From assembly GCF_012939995.1 (NCBI RefSeq), contig NZ_SPMZ01000015.1:1-60380 (forward strand): 60,380 bases of DNA. Reading direction: 5' to 3'. Positions 1 to 10,987 of this stretch are shown here, piece after piece. The notes beneath the pieces were generated by a model, which was not told the origin of the DNA, made no database searches, and was given only the letters and a program-made list of their open reading frames with translations. Position 1 is the first letter of the stretch. Each line of letters begins with the position of its first letter. The position numbers and the translations under genes were made by a program. Source of the DNA: Candidatus Competibacter phosphatis. Its GTDB lineage: Bacteria; Pseudomonadota; Gammaproteobacteria; Competibacterales; Competibacteraceae.

Positions 1-708
1 ATCTTCGCCAACATCCACGAGAAGGACCAAGCCTACGAAGGGAGGACGGTCATGCGCTTGAGCGATGGACTGCAAGGCCACGGTGAACATCGGCGAGTAC
101 TGCGTGGTGGTAAGACGCGCGGCGATAACAAGGCCAACGACCACGACATGGGGTGCAAGGAAAAATATACCCCCTTCGGCATGGTGAACGAGGACACTGC
201 GGATCTGTACTTGGCCTTCGGCAGCTCCGCGAAGACCAGCGACTTCATCGTGGACTGCCTCTACTCGTGGTGGGATCACCAATCGCCAGCGGAACGCGAT
301 GCGTTCTCGCTGTTGCAGATCAAGGCCGACCATGGGCCGGAAAGTAATGGTCGACGCACGCAATTTCTCAACCGAATGGTGGACTTCGCCGATCACATCG
401 GCAAACCCATCCAGCTCCTGTACTACCCGCCCTACCACAGCAAATACAATCCGGTGGAGCGTTGCTGGGGGAAATTTGGAAAAAGCACTGGAACGGCACA
501 AAAACTGGCCGACGCTCAGACCATGCTGGCGTGGGCAAAGAGCATGACTTGGAAGGGTGTTCACCCGGTTGTGGAGTTGACTCGCAAGGTCTATGAAAAA
601 GGTATCTCCCTTTCCAAAGAGGCCATGCAAGCGGTAGAGGCTCGGTTGGAACGCCATCCCGAGTTGCCCAAATGGGATATCCTGATTCGGCCCGCTTGCA
701 CGGTATGA
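1..708 (+). pseudogene. ISAzo13-family transposase, C-terminal part, with two compensating frameshifts
   Basis: Frame 1 is open from the window start and ends at 708. Family-like blocks are visible: FGSSAKTSDFIVD, a DHGPESNGRRTQFL block (second catalytic Asp region) and YYPPYHSKYNPVERCWG (catalytic Glu region). Between about 64 and 102 the family-like sequence MDCKATVNIGEY is in frame 2, not frame 1. One extra base near 64 and one missing base near 101-103 explain this. The DDE aspartate expected in that block (inference from the family) is therefore absent from the straight translation. The N-terminal part lies outside the window. Probably an inactive remnant. Confidence 0.75.
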
Positions 709-1421
709 GAATCTTCGGAAATCACCTTAAGCCTTGGTTGCGGGCCTCGTGGGTGATTCCGCCCCACGCCAATGCCGAGTTCGTCTGCGCCATGGAGGAT
801 GTCTTGGAGGTCTATACCCGACCCTATGATCCGACTCGACCGGTCGTCTGCCTGGACGAGACCAGCAAGCAGTTGGTGGCTGAAACCCGGACCCCGCTGC
901 CGGTCGAACCGGGTCAGCCGCAACGGGTGGACTACGAGTACGAACGGCAGGGGACGGCCAATCTGTTTATGGCCGTTGAACCCCTCACCGGACAACGGTA
1001 TGTCACTGTGACTGATCGACGCACCGCCGTTGATTTCGCCCAAATCGTCAAGGACTTGTTGGAAGTACGTTATCCCCATGCCGACAAAGTGGTCCTGGTC
1101 CTGGATAACCTCAATACCCATAAACCGGCTGCGCTCTATCAGGCTTTCGAACCCGCCGTTGCTTGGCGTCTCCTCGAACGACTGGAAATCCATCACACCC
1201 CCAAGCACGGCAGTTGGCTGAACATGGCCGAGATTGAATGGAGTGTCCTGAGCCAGCAGTGCTTGAATCGCCGTATCCCCGACGCCACCACCCTGGTCCG
1301 AGAGGTCACCGCTTGGCAACAGGCACGCAATGCCGATCCTCGACCCGTCAATTGGCGTTTCACCACCGCAGATGCACGCATCAAACTCAAACGCCTCTAT
1401 CCGTCAATCCAGGTCGGGTGA
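705..1421 (+). pseudogene. IS630-family transposase, N-terminally truncated
   Basis: Homology to IS630 transposases begins at about residue 6 (HLKPW) and continues to the normal C-terminus (ARIKLKRLYPSIQ). The DDE set is visible: VCLDETSKQL (first Asp), LVLDNLNTH (second Asp) and WLNMAEIEWS (Glu). The family is normally about 340-360 residues; here roughly the first 110, which carry the DNA-binding helix-turn-helix, are missing and the ISAzo13 stop codon abuts the junction. An ATG at 705 overlaps that stop (ATGA), but this is probably chance. The catalytic core looks intact but the protein should not bind its ends. Confidence 0.8.
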
Positions 1422-1536
1422 GGTACTTTGTTCCGTGACCCGACTGGCCGATCCATCACAGCGATTACCTGAACCGGTGAGGACTCTCACAAAATCAGGT
1501 CAGGTGTGTCTACTACAAATAAGAAGGGGAGCTTTG

Positions 1537-3027
1537 ATGAGTAATTGTTTCAGAAAGAGAATAACGATCATGGGGGTGGCCAGCCTGTTGTGGGGCGTCG
1601 TCGCCTCGCCTGTCCACGGTTCCGTTACGATGAGTCTGGGTCCGAACGGAGATGGTACTTACTTGCAGTGGAGCCTTGGCCTTGCTCGCTACACCTTTGT
1701 GGATGAGGCGGTCGGTTGTCAGGGTGATACGGATTTATTAAATCTTTTGACTGAAACTTGGATTCATGCGGGGCCACCGAATCCACTGGGCACTAGGCAG
1801 TCCGCGACCATTGACTTGACTTCCATCCCGAATGGGGCGCGCATTACTGCTGTGGACATCATCGTTTGCCAAAGCTCCACCGCATTGAATGGTGGTACGT
1901 TGACCTCGGGTGGTACATTCCAAACCTTCACCCGTCTGAATGGCGCCGACACTGATTCCGGGACTAACATCACCACATCTGGAGGATTCACCAACAGAAC
2001 GGCAACCACTCAGACTATCGCCGTAAGTTCCATCACCAAGACGGGCGCGACCACCTTGGAAATCGGAGTGGTCAAGACGGGATCTGGTGGTGTCTTGAAC
2101 CCCAGCAGACGCTCCGTCAACGTTTACACCTTGGCCGGAAATGTCACTTACTTGGCCTCCGATCTGCAGGTGACCAAGGCGGACAGCCCCGATCCGGTGC
2201 TTGCCGGCCAAGATCTGATCTATACGCTTAGCGTGACGAACAATGGTCCCGACGCCATCCCCGTCGGTGAAGACATCGTGATTCAGGATACCTTACCCGC
2301 TGGCTACGCAGTGACGGCGAGCAGCGGGGATGGCTCCTACGATACCGGAACCAATGAATGGACCATCAGCGACGGTCTGGCCAGCAGCGCTACCGCAACC
2401 ATCCAATTGACGGTGCCCGTACCCAGTTCCGAGGCGGATGAAGCGGTCCTCAGCAATACCGCAGCAATCACCAGCACCCACCCGGACACGGACAACACCA
2501 ATGATTCGGACACTGTAACGACCACCGTCAATCGTTCGACGGATTTGAACGTCACCGTTGCCGACGCGCCCGATCCCGTAACGGCTGGTGGCAGCGTGGC
2601 CTATACCGTGACCCTGACCAACGATGGGCCAAGCGATGCCTCGGGAGTTACGGTGAACATTGCCGAGACTTTCCCCGCTGGTGTCACCGAGGTTTCCGGG
2701 ATACCAAGCGTTGGGACCTGGAGCAGTCCGACATGGACGGTGGGTGCTCTGACGGCAGGCGCATCGGCGACACTCACGCTGAACGTTAACGTCGCGGCCA
2801 ATGCGACAGATGGTACCGATGTCATTTCGGTCACGACGACGGCGAGTGGTGCCGAGACTGACGACAACCCAGCCAATAACACGGCGACAGCAAATACGAG
2901 CATTCAGGCACGGGCGGCGGCAGCGCCCATTCCCACTCTGCAAGATTGGGCACTACTGCTGCTTGGGTTGCTGCTGGGTGGCTTGGTCTGGCGTCAGTCC
3001 CGGTGGACGGGGCGGATGTCGGCGTAA
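1537..3027 (+). CDS. Secreted DUF11-repeat protein with IPTL-CTERM sorting signal
   Basis: A 496-residue protein. The start at 1537 is chosen because AAGAAGGGGAG lies just before it and because a signal peptide follows (charged N-terminus, hydrophobic core, cleavage near PVHG); the frame stays open upstream but there overlaps the IS630 remnant. An N-terminal region of unknown type (about residues 30-205) is followed by two DUF11 beta-sandwich repeats (about 208-330 and 335-450, each starting near DLQVTKADSPDPV or DLNVTVADAPDPV). The C-terminus has the tripartite signal IPTLQDW, a hydrophobic helix and a basic tail (WRQSR). By family knowledge such proteins are processed by exosortase H and displayed or released at the cell surface. 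The cognate exosortase is encoded 0.8 kb away on the other strand. Thr/Ser-rich and probably glycosylated (inference). Confidence 0.85.
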   Translation: MSNCFRKRITIMGVASLLWGVVASPVHGSVTMSLGPNGDGTYLQWSLGLARYTFVDEAVGCQGDTDLLNLLTETWIHAGPPNPLGTRQSATIDLTSIPNGARITAVDIIVCQSSTALNGGTLTSGGTFQTFTRLNGADTDSGTNITTSGGFTNRTATTQTIAVSSITKTGATTLEIGVVKTGSGGVLNPSRRSVNVYTLAGNVTYLASDLQVTKADSPDPVLAGQDLIYTLSVTNNGPDAIPVGEDIVIQDTLPAGYAVTASSGDGSYDTGTNEWTISDGLASSATATIQLTVPVPSSEADEAVLSNTAAITSTHPDTDNTNDSDTVTTTVNRSTDLNVTVADAPDPVTAGGSVAYTVTLTNDGPSDASGVTVNIAETFPAGVTEVSGIPSVGTWSSPTWTVGALTAGASATLTLNVNVAANATDGTDVISVTTTASGAETDDNPANNTATANTSIQARAAAAPIPTLQDWALLLLGLLLGGLVWRQSRWTGRMSA

Positions 3028-3793
3028 TGTTTTTTCCGGCAATTTGTCCACCCGCCGTAGGGGAGTGGCTTGTTGTCGAGCAAAAAAGGCTCGTCATCCG
3101 ACGGGTCTTTTTGCTGGGGATGGAAAATCGTTGCGCTGATCCTTTGCAGTGCACCGTCACTCCGTTCCGGGCGATACCGGCCGCGCTTCGCGATCCCGTG
3201 GCACCAGCTCGCCTAAAAAAATCCCGGTGCAGCGCCGCCCAGATCAGGATCGGCGCCACCGCCGGCAAAATCAGATATCCCAGTTGGTAAGCCAGCGCCA
3301 ACAACTCCCGGGTCAAGGGTGTGGTGCCCATCTGTAGGGCGACGGCGGGGTCCATGTCGAAGACCAGGGTCTTGAGTGCCTCGCAGGCCACGCCCCAGAC
3401 CGGTATCGGCAACAGCAGTAAGCCGCCCAAGACCGCACGATAGAGTTTTTCGCTCCAAGCCATCGGCGCCGCCAGGGTCAGCGCCAGCAGCATCGGCAGG
3501 CCGTAGGCGTACTTCAGCGCGTTGATCGTGAACACCAGTTGCCCGCGCGCGCCGAGCGGCGTCGAGCCATCCGCCGGCGCGGCCATGGCGAACTGGGTGA
3601 CGATATCGACTGCCGTGCCCTGCTGCTCGACGGCGACGATGGCGTGCGGAAACAGATGGCTGAGGACAAAATGTGCCCATCCCGCGACCGGCATCAACAA
3701 CAGTGGTGCCAGCGCGTACCAGAGTACGAACATGGGTACCAGCCACAGCAGCGTGTGGAGCAGGAAGCGATCGATCGGGCGGCGCGGCATCAT
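2831..3793 (-). CDS. Exosortase H-associated membrane protein, apparently extended at its C-terminus
   Basis: Starts at an ATG overlapping the xrtH stop (ATGA, 3790-3793), so it is probably translationally coupled to xrtH. About the first 190 residues form a polytopic membrane protein with hydrophobic helices near residues 12-40, 95-125 and 160-185, and match my memory of the small membrane protein that accompanies exosortase H. The straight reading frame runs on for about 125 residues of unrelated composition, through the terminator at 3080-3114 and antisense into the last 197 bases of the IPTL-CTERM gene. One more T in the T7 run (3215-3221 on the plus strand as A7) would give a stop right after HRDFF. 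I therefore think the real protein ends near 3213 at about 190-195 residues. Role unknown, presumably assisting sorting. Confidence 0.65.
   Translation of the reverse strand: MMPRRPIDRFLLHTLLWLVPMFVLWYALAPLLLMPVAGWAHFVLSHLFPHAIVAVEQQGTAVDIVTQFAMAAPADGSTPLGARGQLVFTINALKYAYGLPMLLALTLAAPMAWSEKLYRAVLGGLLLLPIPVWGVACEALKTLVFDMDPAVALQMGTTPLTRELLALAYQLGYLILPAVAPILIWAALHRDFFRRAGATGSRSAAGIARNGVTVHCKGSAQRFSIPSKKTRRMTSLFCSTTSHSPTAGGQIAGKNITPTSAPSTGTDARPSHPAATQAAVVPNLAEWEWALPPPVPECSYLLSPCYWLGCRQSRHHSPSS
3080..3114. terminator. Bidirectional intrinsic terminator between convergent genes
   Basis: GGCTCGTC (3088-3095) and GACGGGTC (3100-3107) form an 8-bp stem with two G-U pairs and an ATCC loop. It is flanked by A6 on the left and T5 on the right, so U-tracts follow on either strand; the arms extend as GCAAAAA/TTTTTGC. 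It ends the IPTL-CTERM gene and, on the other strand, should end the xrtH operon. Confidence 0.75.
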
Positions 3794-4302
3794 GGCGAGA
3801 CCGCCGGCGCCGGCAGCGTTCGCACCCACAGTAGATAGACGATCAAGCCATCCAGCATGATCAAGGCTTGCCAGAGATAGAGGTGCGCCCATTCGAACCA
3901 GACCGGGTTCCATTGCAACAGATAGAACAAGCTGACGATTCGAATCACGTTCAGGATTTGAATAGCCAAGAAGCCGAGCCCGAGCCCGATAAGTTTCTGT
4001 TTCCAACTGGCCGGGGTGGCGGCGATGGCGGCCAATACCACGATCATCGCCTCGACCCCGTTGCAGCCGGGCTGAATGCTGACCGCCGCGCCCGTCTCGA
4101 CATTGCTCAGCACGATGCCATGCGCCCGCACCGTACTGTCGAAAGCCTGAAGTACGACGGCGCTCACTTGGGCCACCACCGCGGTGAACGGCTGAATGAT
4201 CCAGATCTGTACCGGTTCCAATAGTTCGACGGTAAACAGCACCAGAAGAATCGTTGCAAAAGTAATCAAAGGCATGATGCGGGGATCTCGCGGACAAATC
4301 AT
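3790..4302 (-). CDS. xrtH: Exosortase H (IPTL-CTERM-specific transpeptidase/protease)
   Basis: A 170-residue multi-pass inner-membrane protein of the usual XrtH size. The exosortase triad is visible: Cys80 in QPGCNGVEAM, Arg121 in NVIRIVSLFY and His140 in WAHLYLWQA. By family knowledge it cleaves IPTL-CTERM proteins at the membrane after Sec export and may transfer them to a carrier. Its likely substrate is the convergent gene ending at 3027. The start at 4302 has no clear ribosome-binding site; an ATG nine codons further in (4275) is the main alternative and places the start directly before the first helix. It leads a two-gene operon with the associated membrane protein. Confidence 0.85.
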   Translation of the reverse strand: MICPRDPRIMPLITFATILLVLFTVELLEPVQIWIIQPFTAVVAQVSAVVLQAFDSTVRAHGIVLSNVETGAAVSIQPGCNGVEAMIVVLAAIAATPASWKQKLIGLGLGFLAIQILNVIRIVSLFYLLQWNPVWFEWAHLYLWQALIMLDGLIVYLLWVRTLPAPAVSP

Positions 4303-4446
4303 GACTCGGCGGATACGGGAGCGGGGCGATCGCTGGTCCGCCGGAACTCTGAGACGCTATCTTAACGGGTCGCAATGACTTTTTCCCCTCCACGCATCTG
4401 GCGGGTTCCGATGCGCGACCAGGGGGATGTGACGATGCCGTCCGAA

Positions 4447-4471
4447 TTCCGACCCCTGGCTGTGCTAAAAT
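4447..4471 (+). promoter_or_regulatory. Possible sigma-70 promoter of gyrA (extended -10)
   Basis: TGCTAAAAT at 4463-4471 is an extended -10 element, 55 bases before the gyrA start. No good -35 lies at the right distance, as expected where an extended -10 compensates. The region 4303-4526 separates gyrA from the divergent xrtH. Confidence 0.4.
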
Positions 4472-4526
4472 CCATCGTCTTACGGCTGCCCCAAGCGGCC
4501 GGGTTGGGTGCTGACGAGGGTCCCGC

Positions 4527-7138
<2,612 letters not shown>

Positions 7139-7142
<4 letters not shown>

Positions 7143-8224
7143 ACGAAGCGGACAGCCTGCGTGCACTGCGCGACCGCATCGATGCGCTGGACCGGCAAAT
7201 CCAGACGCTGATCTCCGAGCGGGCGCGTTGCGCGCAGCAAGTGGGCGCGATCAAGCAGGCTGCTGGCGCCACCGGCAATTTTTATCGCCCCGAACGCGAG
7301 GCGCAGGTGCTGCGCCGGGTGCTCGAAACCAATCCGGGGCCGCTGAGCAACGAAGAAATGGCCCGGCTGTTCCGGGAGATCATGTCGGCCTGTCTGGCGC
7401 TGGAAGAGCCGCTACGCATCGCCTTTCTCGGCCCGGAAGGGACCTTTACCCAGGCGGCGGCGCTCAAGCACTTCGGCAAGTCCATTCACAGCATCCCCTT
7501 GCGGGCCATCGATGAGGTGTTCCGCGAGGTCGAGGCCGGCTCCGCCGACTACGGCGTGGTGCCAGTGGAGAATTCCACCGAGGGGGTGGTCAACCATACC
7601 CTGGACATGTTCCTGCAATCGCCGCTACGAATCTGCGGCGAGGTGCAGATTCGCATCAACCATCACCTGATCACCCGCGCTGCCGAATTGCCGGCCATCC
7701 GCCGCATCTATTCCCACCGGCAGTCGCTGGCGCAATGCCGCGAATGGCTGGATGCGAATTTGCCTCGGGTCGAACAGATCGAGGTGAGCAGCAACGGCGA
7801 GGCGGCGTTGCGGGTCCGCGACGAAGCGGACGCGGCGGCGATCGCCGGCCAGTGCGCGGCGGACATCTATCAGTTGCCGACCCTGGTCCGCAACATTGAG
7901 GACGAGCCGAACAACACCACCCGCTTCCTGATCATCGGTACCCAGCCGATCGCGCCGTCCGGCGACGACAAGACCGCGCTGCTGGTGGCCTCGCTTAACC
8001 GGCCCGGCGCATTGTTCAATCTGCTGGAGCCGCTGGCCCGGAACAAGGTCAGCATGAACCGCATCGAGTCGCGGCCCTCGCGGCGCGGCATGTGGGATTA
8101 TGTGTTCTTTATCGATCTGGATGGCCATGCCCAGGACGAGCCGGTTGCCAGCACGCTCACCGAACTGCGCGAGCAGGCCAGCCTGTTTCGGGTGCTGGGC
8201 TCGTATCCGAAGGGCGTGCTTTGA
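7139..8224 (+). CDS. pheA: Bifunctional chorismate mutase / prephenate dehydratase (P-protein)
   Basis: A 361-residue enzyme converting chorismate to prephenate and then phenylpyruvate in phenylalanine synthesis. An AroQ chorismate mutase helix bundle occupies residues 1-90, the prephenate dehydratase domain about 95-270 ([23 protein letters not shown]) and a C-terminal ACT domain about 280-361 with the ESRPSR motif that binds Phe for feedback control. The ATG overlaps the gyrA stop (ATGA). In most relatives serC sits between gyrA and pheA; here there is no room for it. Confidence 0.96.
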
Positions 8225-8301
8225 GGTTGCTTGGCGCGGCTGGCATTTGGTTTCCCTGGATGAAGAGAGATCGGCGTGTAGCGTCGAGGTGATTTGAACG
8301 C

Positions 8302-8318
8302 GGCAGTGCCCCACTGCC
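8302..8318 (+). other. Short hairpin in the pheA-hisC spacer
   Basis: GGCAGTG (8302-8308) and CACTGCC (8312-8318) form a perfect 7-bp stem with a 3-base loop. No U-tract follows. It is the only notable structure in the 138-base gap between pheA and hisC and may be an RNA processing or pause site. Confidence 0.35.
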
Positions 8319-8362
8319 TTGGTACGAGAAGCGATCTTCAAGCTCAAAGGAACTCATTCCCC

Positions 8363-9487
8363 ATGTCCTGCGATTTCCTCTCCCTTGCCGCTCCCGGCGT
8401 GCGCACCCTGCAACCCTATCAGCCCGGTAAGCCGGAGAGTGAATTGCGCCGGGAATACGGTCTGAGCGACATCGTCAAGCTGGCGTCCAACGAGAATCCG
8501 CTCGGTCCCAGCCCCAAGGCCATGACCGCCGTGCGGGAAGCGCTCGGCGATCTGGCCCGTTACCCCGACGGTAACGGCTTCGAGCTTAAGGCGGCGCTGT
8601 CCGCCAAGCTCGGTATCTCCATGTCGATGCTGACGCTCGGTAACGGCTCCAACGACCTGTTGGAATTGGTGGCGCGGGCCTTTCTGACGCCGGAGCACGC
8701 AGCAATATTTTCCGAACACGCGTTCGCCGTCTATCCCATCGTTACCCAGGCCAGCGGCGCGACCGCTCGCGTCGCCAAGGCCAATCCGCCCGACCATGCC
8801 ATGCCCCACGGTCACGATCCAGCAGCCATGCTGGCACTGATCAGTGATCGGACTCGGGTGATGTTCATCGCCAATCCCAACAATCCCACCGGCACCTGGT
8901 TGAAAACGGCGGAACTGGAGGCCTTGCTGGAAGCCGTTCCCGAACGGGTCATCGTGGTGGTGGACGAGGCGTATCACGAATACGTCGAGACCGAGGCGGA
9001 CTGTCCCAGTGCCCTGCGCTGGCTCGACCGGTTTCCCAATCTCGTCGTCACCCGCACTTTCTCCAAGGCTTACGGTTTGGCCGGATTGCGGATCGGGTAC
9101 GCGGTATCCCATCCTCAGGTGGCCGATCTGTTGAACCGGGTACGCCAACCGTTCAACGTCAATAGCCTAGCGCTGGTTGCGGCGGCGGCGGCGCTGGATG
9201 ATGTCGAGCACCTGGAGCGCAGCCGGGCGACCAACCGCGCCGGCATGAAGCAGTTGCAGAACGCTTGCCGGCAATGGGGTTTGAGCTGGCTGCCATCGGC
9301 CGGCAACTTCCTGTGCGTCGACCTGGGCCAGCCGGGACGGGAAGTGTTCGTGGAGTTACTGAAGCGCGGTGTCATTGCCCGTCCGGTGGACAACTACGGC
9401 TTGCCGCGCCATCTGCGGATCAGCATCGGTACCGAAGCGGAAAACGCGCGCTGGATCGAGGCCATGCACGATATATTACGAGGTTGA
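8363..9487 (+). CDS. hisC: Histidinol-phosphate / aromatic aminotransferase (HisC2 type)
   Basis: A 374-residue fold-type I PLP aminotransferase. The PLP lysine lies in TRTFSKAYGLAGLR and the Asp/Tyr that hold the cofactor in VVVDEAYHEY; NPNNPTGTW is the usual Asn loop. The start at 8363 follows AAAGGA; the frame is open a little further upstream without a start signal. In the pheA-tyrA context the enzyme is expected to act on imidazole acetol phosphate and on phenylpyruvate or 4-hydroxyphenylpyruvate, closing Phe and Tyr synthesis. One base separates it from tyrA. Confidence 0.93.
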   Translation: MSCDFLSLAAPGVRTLQPYQPGKPESELRREYGLSDIVKLASNENPLGPSPKAMTAVREALGDLARYPDGNGFELKAALSAKLGISMSMLTLGNGSNDLLELVARAFLTPEHAAIFSEHAFAVYPIVTQASGATARVAKANPPDHAMPHGHDPAAMLALISDRTRVMFIANPNNPTGTWLKTAELEALLEAVPERVIVVVDEAYHEYVETEADCPSALRWLDRFPNLVVTRTFSKAYGLAGLRIGYAVSHPQVADLLNRVRQPFNVNSLALVAAAAALDDVEHLERSRATNRAGMKQLQNACRQWGLSWLPSAGNFLCVDLGQPGREVFVELLKRGVIARPVDNYGLPRHLRISIGTEAENARWIEAMHDILRG

Positions 9488-9488
9488 T

Positions 9489-10367
9489 ATGGTGACGGAG
9501 CAGCCGTTGATCCAGCGCTTGTGCGTGATCGGTGTTGGTCTGATCGGAGGGTCGCTGGCCCGCGCGCTCCGGCAAGCCGGCGAAGTGGGCGAGGTGATCG
9601 GTTCCGGGCGTGGCGAGGACAATCTGCGTGCCGCCGTGCGGTTGGGCGTGATAGATCGCTATGACACCGATCCCATTCGTGCGGTGGCCGGTGCCGATGT
9701 GGTCGTCGTCGCCGTGCCACTGGGTGCCATCGAGCCGGTATTGCGCGCCATCGTTCCGCATTTGGCCCCCGCTGCGGTGGTGACCGATGTCGGCAGTGCC
9801 AAGGGCAGCGTGGTGGCGGACGTCGAGCGGATTTACGGCCATGTCCCGCCGCATTTCGTGCCTGGCCATCCCATCGCCGGTACCGAGCAGAGTGGGGTGG
9901 AGGCGTCTTTCGCCACCCTGTTTCAAGGCCGGCGGGTGATCCTGACTCCGCTGGCGGAAACCGCCGCCGCTTCGCACCACCTGATCAGGCGGATGTGGGA
10001 GTTGACCGGCGCCGAGGTGGTGGACATGGGCGTGCGCCATCACGATGCGGTGCTGGCCGCCACCAGTCATTTGCCGCATATGCTGGCTTACACCCTGGTC
10101 GATACCCTGGCGCGACTCGACGACCGGGCGGAAATTTTTCGCTACGCTGCCGGTGGCTTCCGCGATTTCAGCCGCATTGCGTCCAGCGACCCGAAAATGT
10201 GGCACGATATCTGTGTGGCCAACCGTGAGCAATTGTTGGAGATGATCGCGCTGTTCAGCGCCGATCTGGCGCGGTTGGCCGAGGCGATCCGCGCCGACGA
10301 CCGCGCCGCTGTGCTCGCCATGTTCCAGCGCGCCAAACGTGCCCGCGATAACCTGTATCTGGAGTGA
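9489..10367 (+). CDS. tyrA: Prephenate dehydrogenase
   Basis: A 292-residue NAD(P)-dependent dehydrogenase of tyrosine synthesis. It opens with the Rossmann motif GVGLIGGSLA and carries the catalytic-His region HFVPGHPIAGTEQSG and the ATSHLPHMLA helix. The start at 9489 is one base past the hisC stop and follows GAGGT. It is a free-standing protein, whereas several gammaproteobacteria (for example pseudomonads) fuse tyrA to aroA. Here a Uma2 gene lies between the two. Confidence 0.95.
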   Translation: MVTEQPLIQRLCVIGVGLIGGSLARALRQAGEVGEVIGSGRGEDNLRAAVRLGVIDRYDTDPIRAVAGADVVVVAVPLGAIEPVLRAIVPHLAPAAVVTDVGSAKGSVVADVERIYGHVPPHFVPGHPIAGTEQSGVEASFATLFQGRRVILTPLAETAAASHHLIRRMWELTGAEVVDMGVRHHDAVLAATSHLPHMLAYTLVDTLARLDDRAEIFRYAAGGFRDFSRIASSDPKMWHDICVANREQLLEMIALFSADLARLAEAIRADDRAAVLAMFQRAKRARDNLYLE

Positions 10368-10374
10368 TGAGGCC

Positions 10375-10941
10375 ATGAACGCGGTTCTGGACTGGTTACC
10401 CCGGCATCGCCTGACGGTGGCGGACTATCACCAGATGAGCATGACAGGTGTTTTGGCGGAAGATGCCCATGTGGAACTACTTGAAGGGGAAATCTTCGAC
10501 ATGGCGCCGATTGGCAGTTTGCACGCGGGATCGATCAAGCACTTGGCTCGTTTGCTCATGAGCGCAGTGGGCAATCGGGCGATCCTGTCGATTCAGGATC
10601 CAATTGTGCTTGATGAGCACTCCGAACCGGAGCCCGATGTGGCGCTATTGCGGTCTCGCGCCGATTTCTATAAAACTCGCCATCCTCAGGCTAGTGATGT
10701 GCTGCTGATCATTGAAGTGGCCGATTCCTCACTGCGCTACGATCGAGAAGTCAAGCTGCCGTTGTATGCGCGGCATGGCATCGCCGAAGTCTGGATTGTC
10801 GATCTGGTTCTGAGCGCTGTGGATGTACATCGTCAGCCGCAAGCGGATCGCTATCGAGAGTCACTGCGTCTGAGCCCGCCCATACGACTGGCCCCACTGG
10901 CCTTCCCGGATCTCGACCTCGATCTGCGCGACCTGCTTTGA
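10375..10941 (+). CDS. Uma2-family (DUF820) endonuclease-like protein
   Basis: A 188-residue protein with the PD-(D/E)XK-like Uma2 fold. The family core is clear: EPEPDVALLR, then DVLLIIEVADSSLRYDREVK and YARHGIAEVWIVDL, giving the Asp, Glu-x-(Ala) and Lys of the presumed nuclease site. The start at 10375 follows GATGAGG and is chosen because the upstream frame only overlaps tyrA. Members are scattered, often in many copies, in cyanobacteria and some proteobacteria; their function is unproven. Its place inside the tyrA-aroA interval is unusual and suggests insertion without breaking operon transcription. Confidence 0.8.
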   Translation: MNAVLDWLPRHRLTVADYHQMSMTGVLAEDAHVELLEGEIFDMAPIGSLHAGSIKHLARLLMSAVGNRAILSIQDPIVLDEHSEPEPDVALLRSRADFYKTRHPQASDVLLIIEVADSSLRYDREVKLPLYARHGIAEVWIVDLVLSAVDVHRQPQADRYRESLRLSPPIRLAPLAFPDLDLDLRDLL

Positions 10942-10987
10942 TCCGGCTCGCACCGCCATTCAACTCAATCTCCGATCCAAGATTCCC

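Larger units (their letters stand above)
1..1421 (+). mobile_element. Two adjoining insertion-sequence remnants
   Basis: The first 1.4 kb holds the 3' part of an ISAzo13-family transposase gene directly followed by the 3' part of an IS630-family transposase gene. The first is cut by the window edge and carries internal indels; the second lacks its N-terminal helix-turn-helix half. I could not see convincing terminal inverted repeats or a target-site duplication, so the outer limits of the elements are not defined. The pair lies just upstream of the IPTL-CTERM/exosortase H module, which may mark an accessory insertion next to the conserved gyrA operon. Confidence 0.75.

Noticed and set aside
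1330..1536. Upstream extension of the IPTL-CTERM frame to 1330
   Set aside because: Overlaps the IS630 remnant; the ribosome-binding site and signal peptide place the start at 1537.
2293..2943. 216-residue frame antisense to the DUF11 repeats
   Set aside because: Antisense of a repeated Thr/Ala/Asp-rich gene; no start signal.
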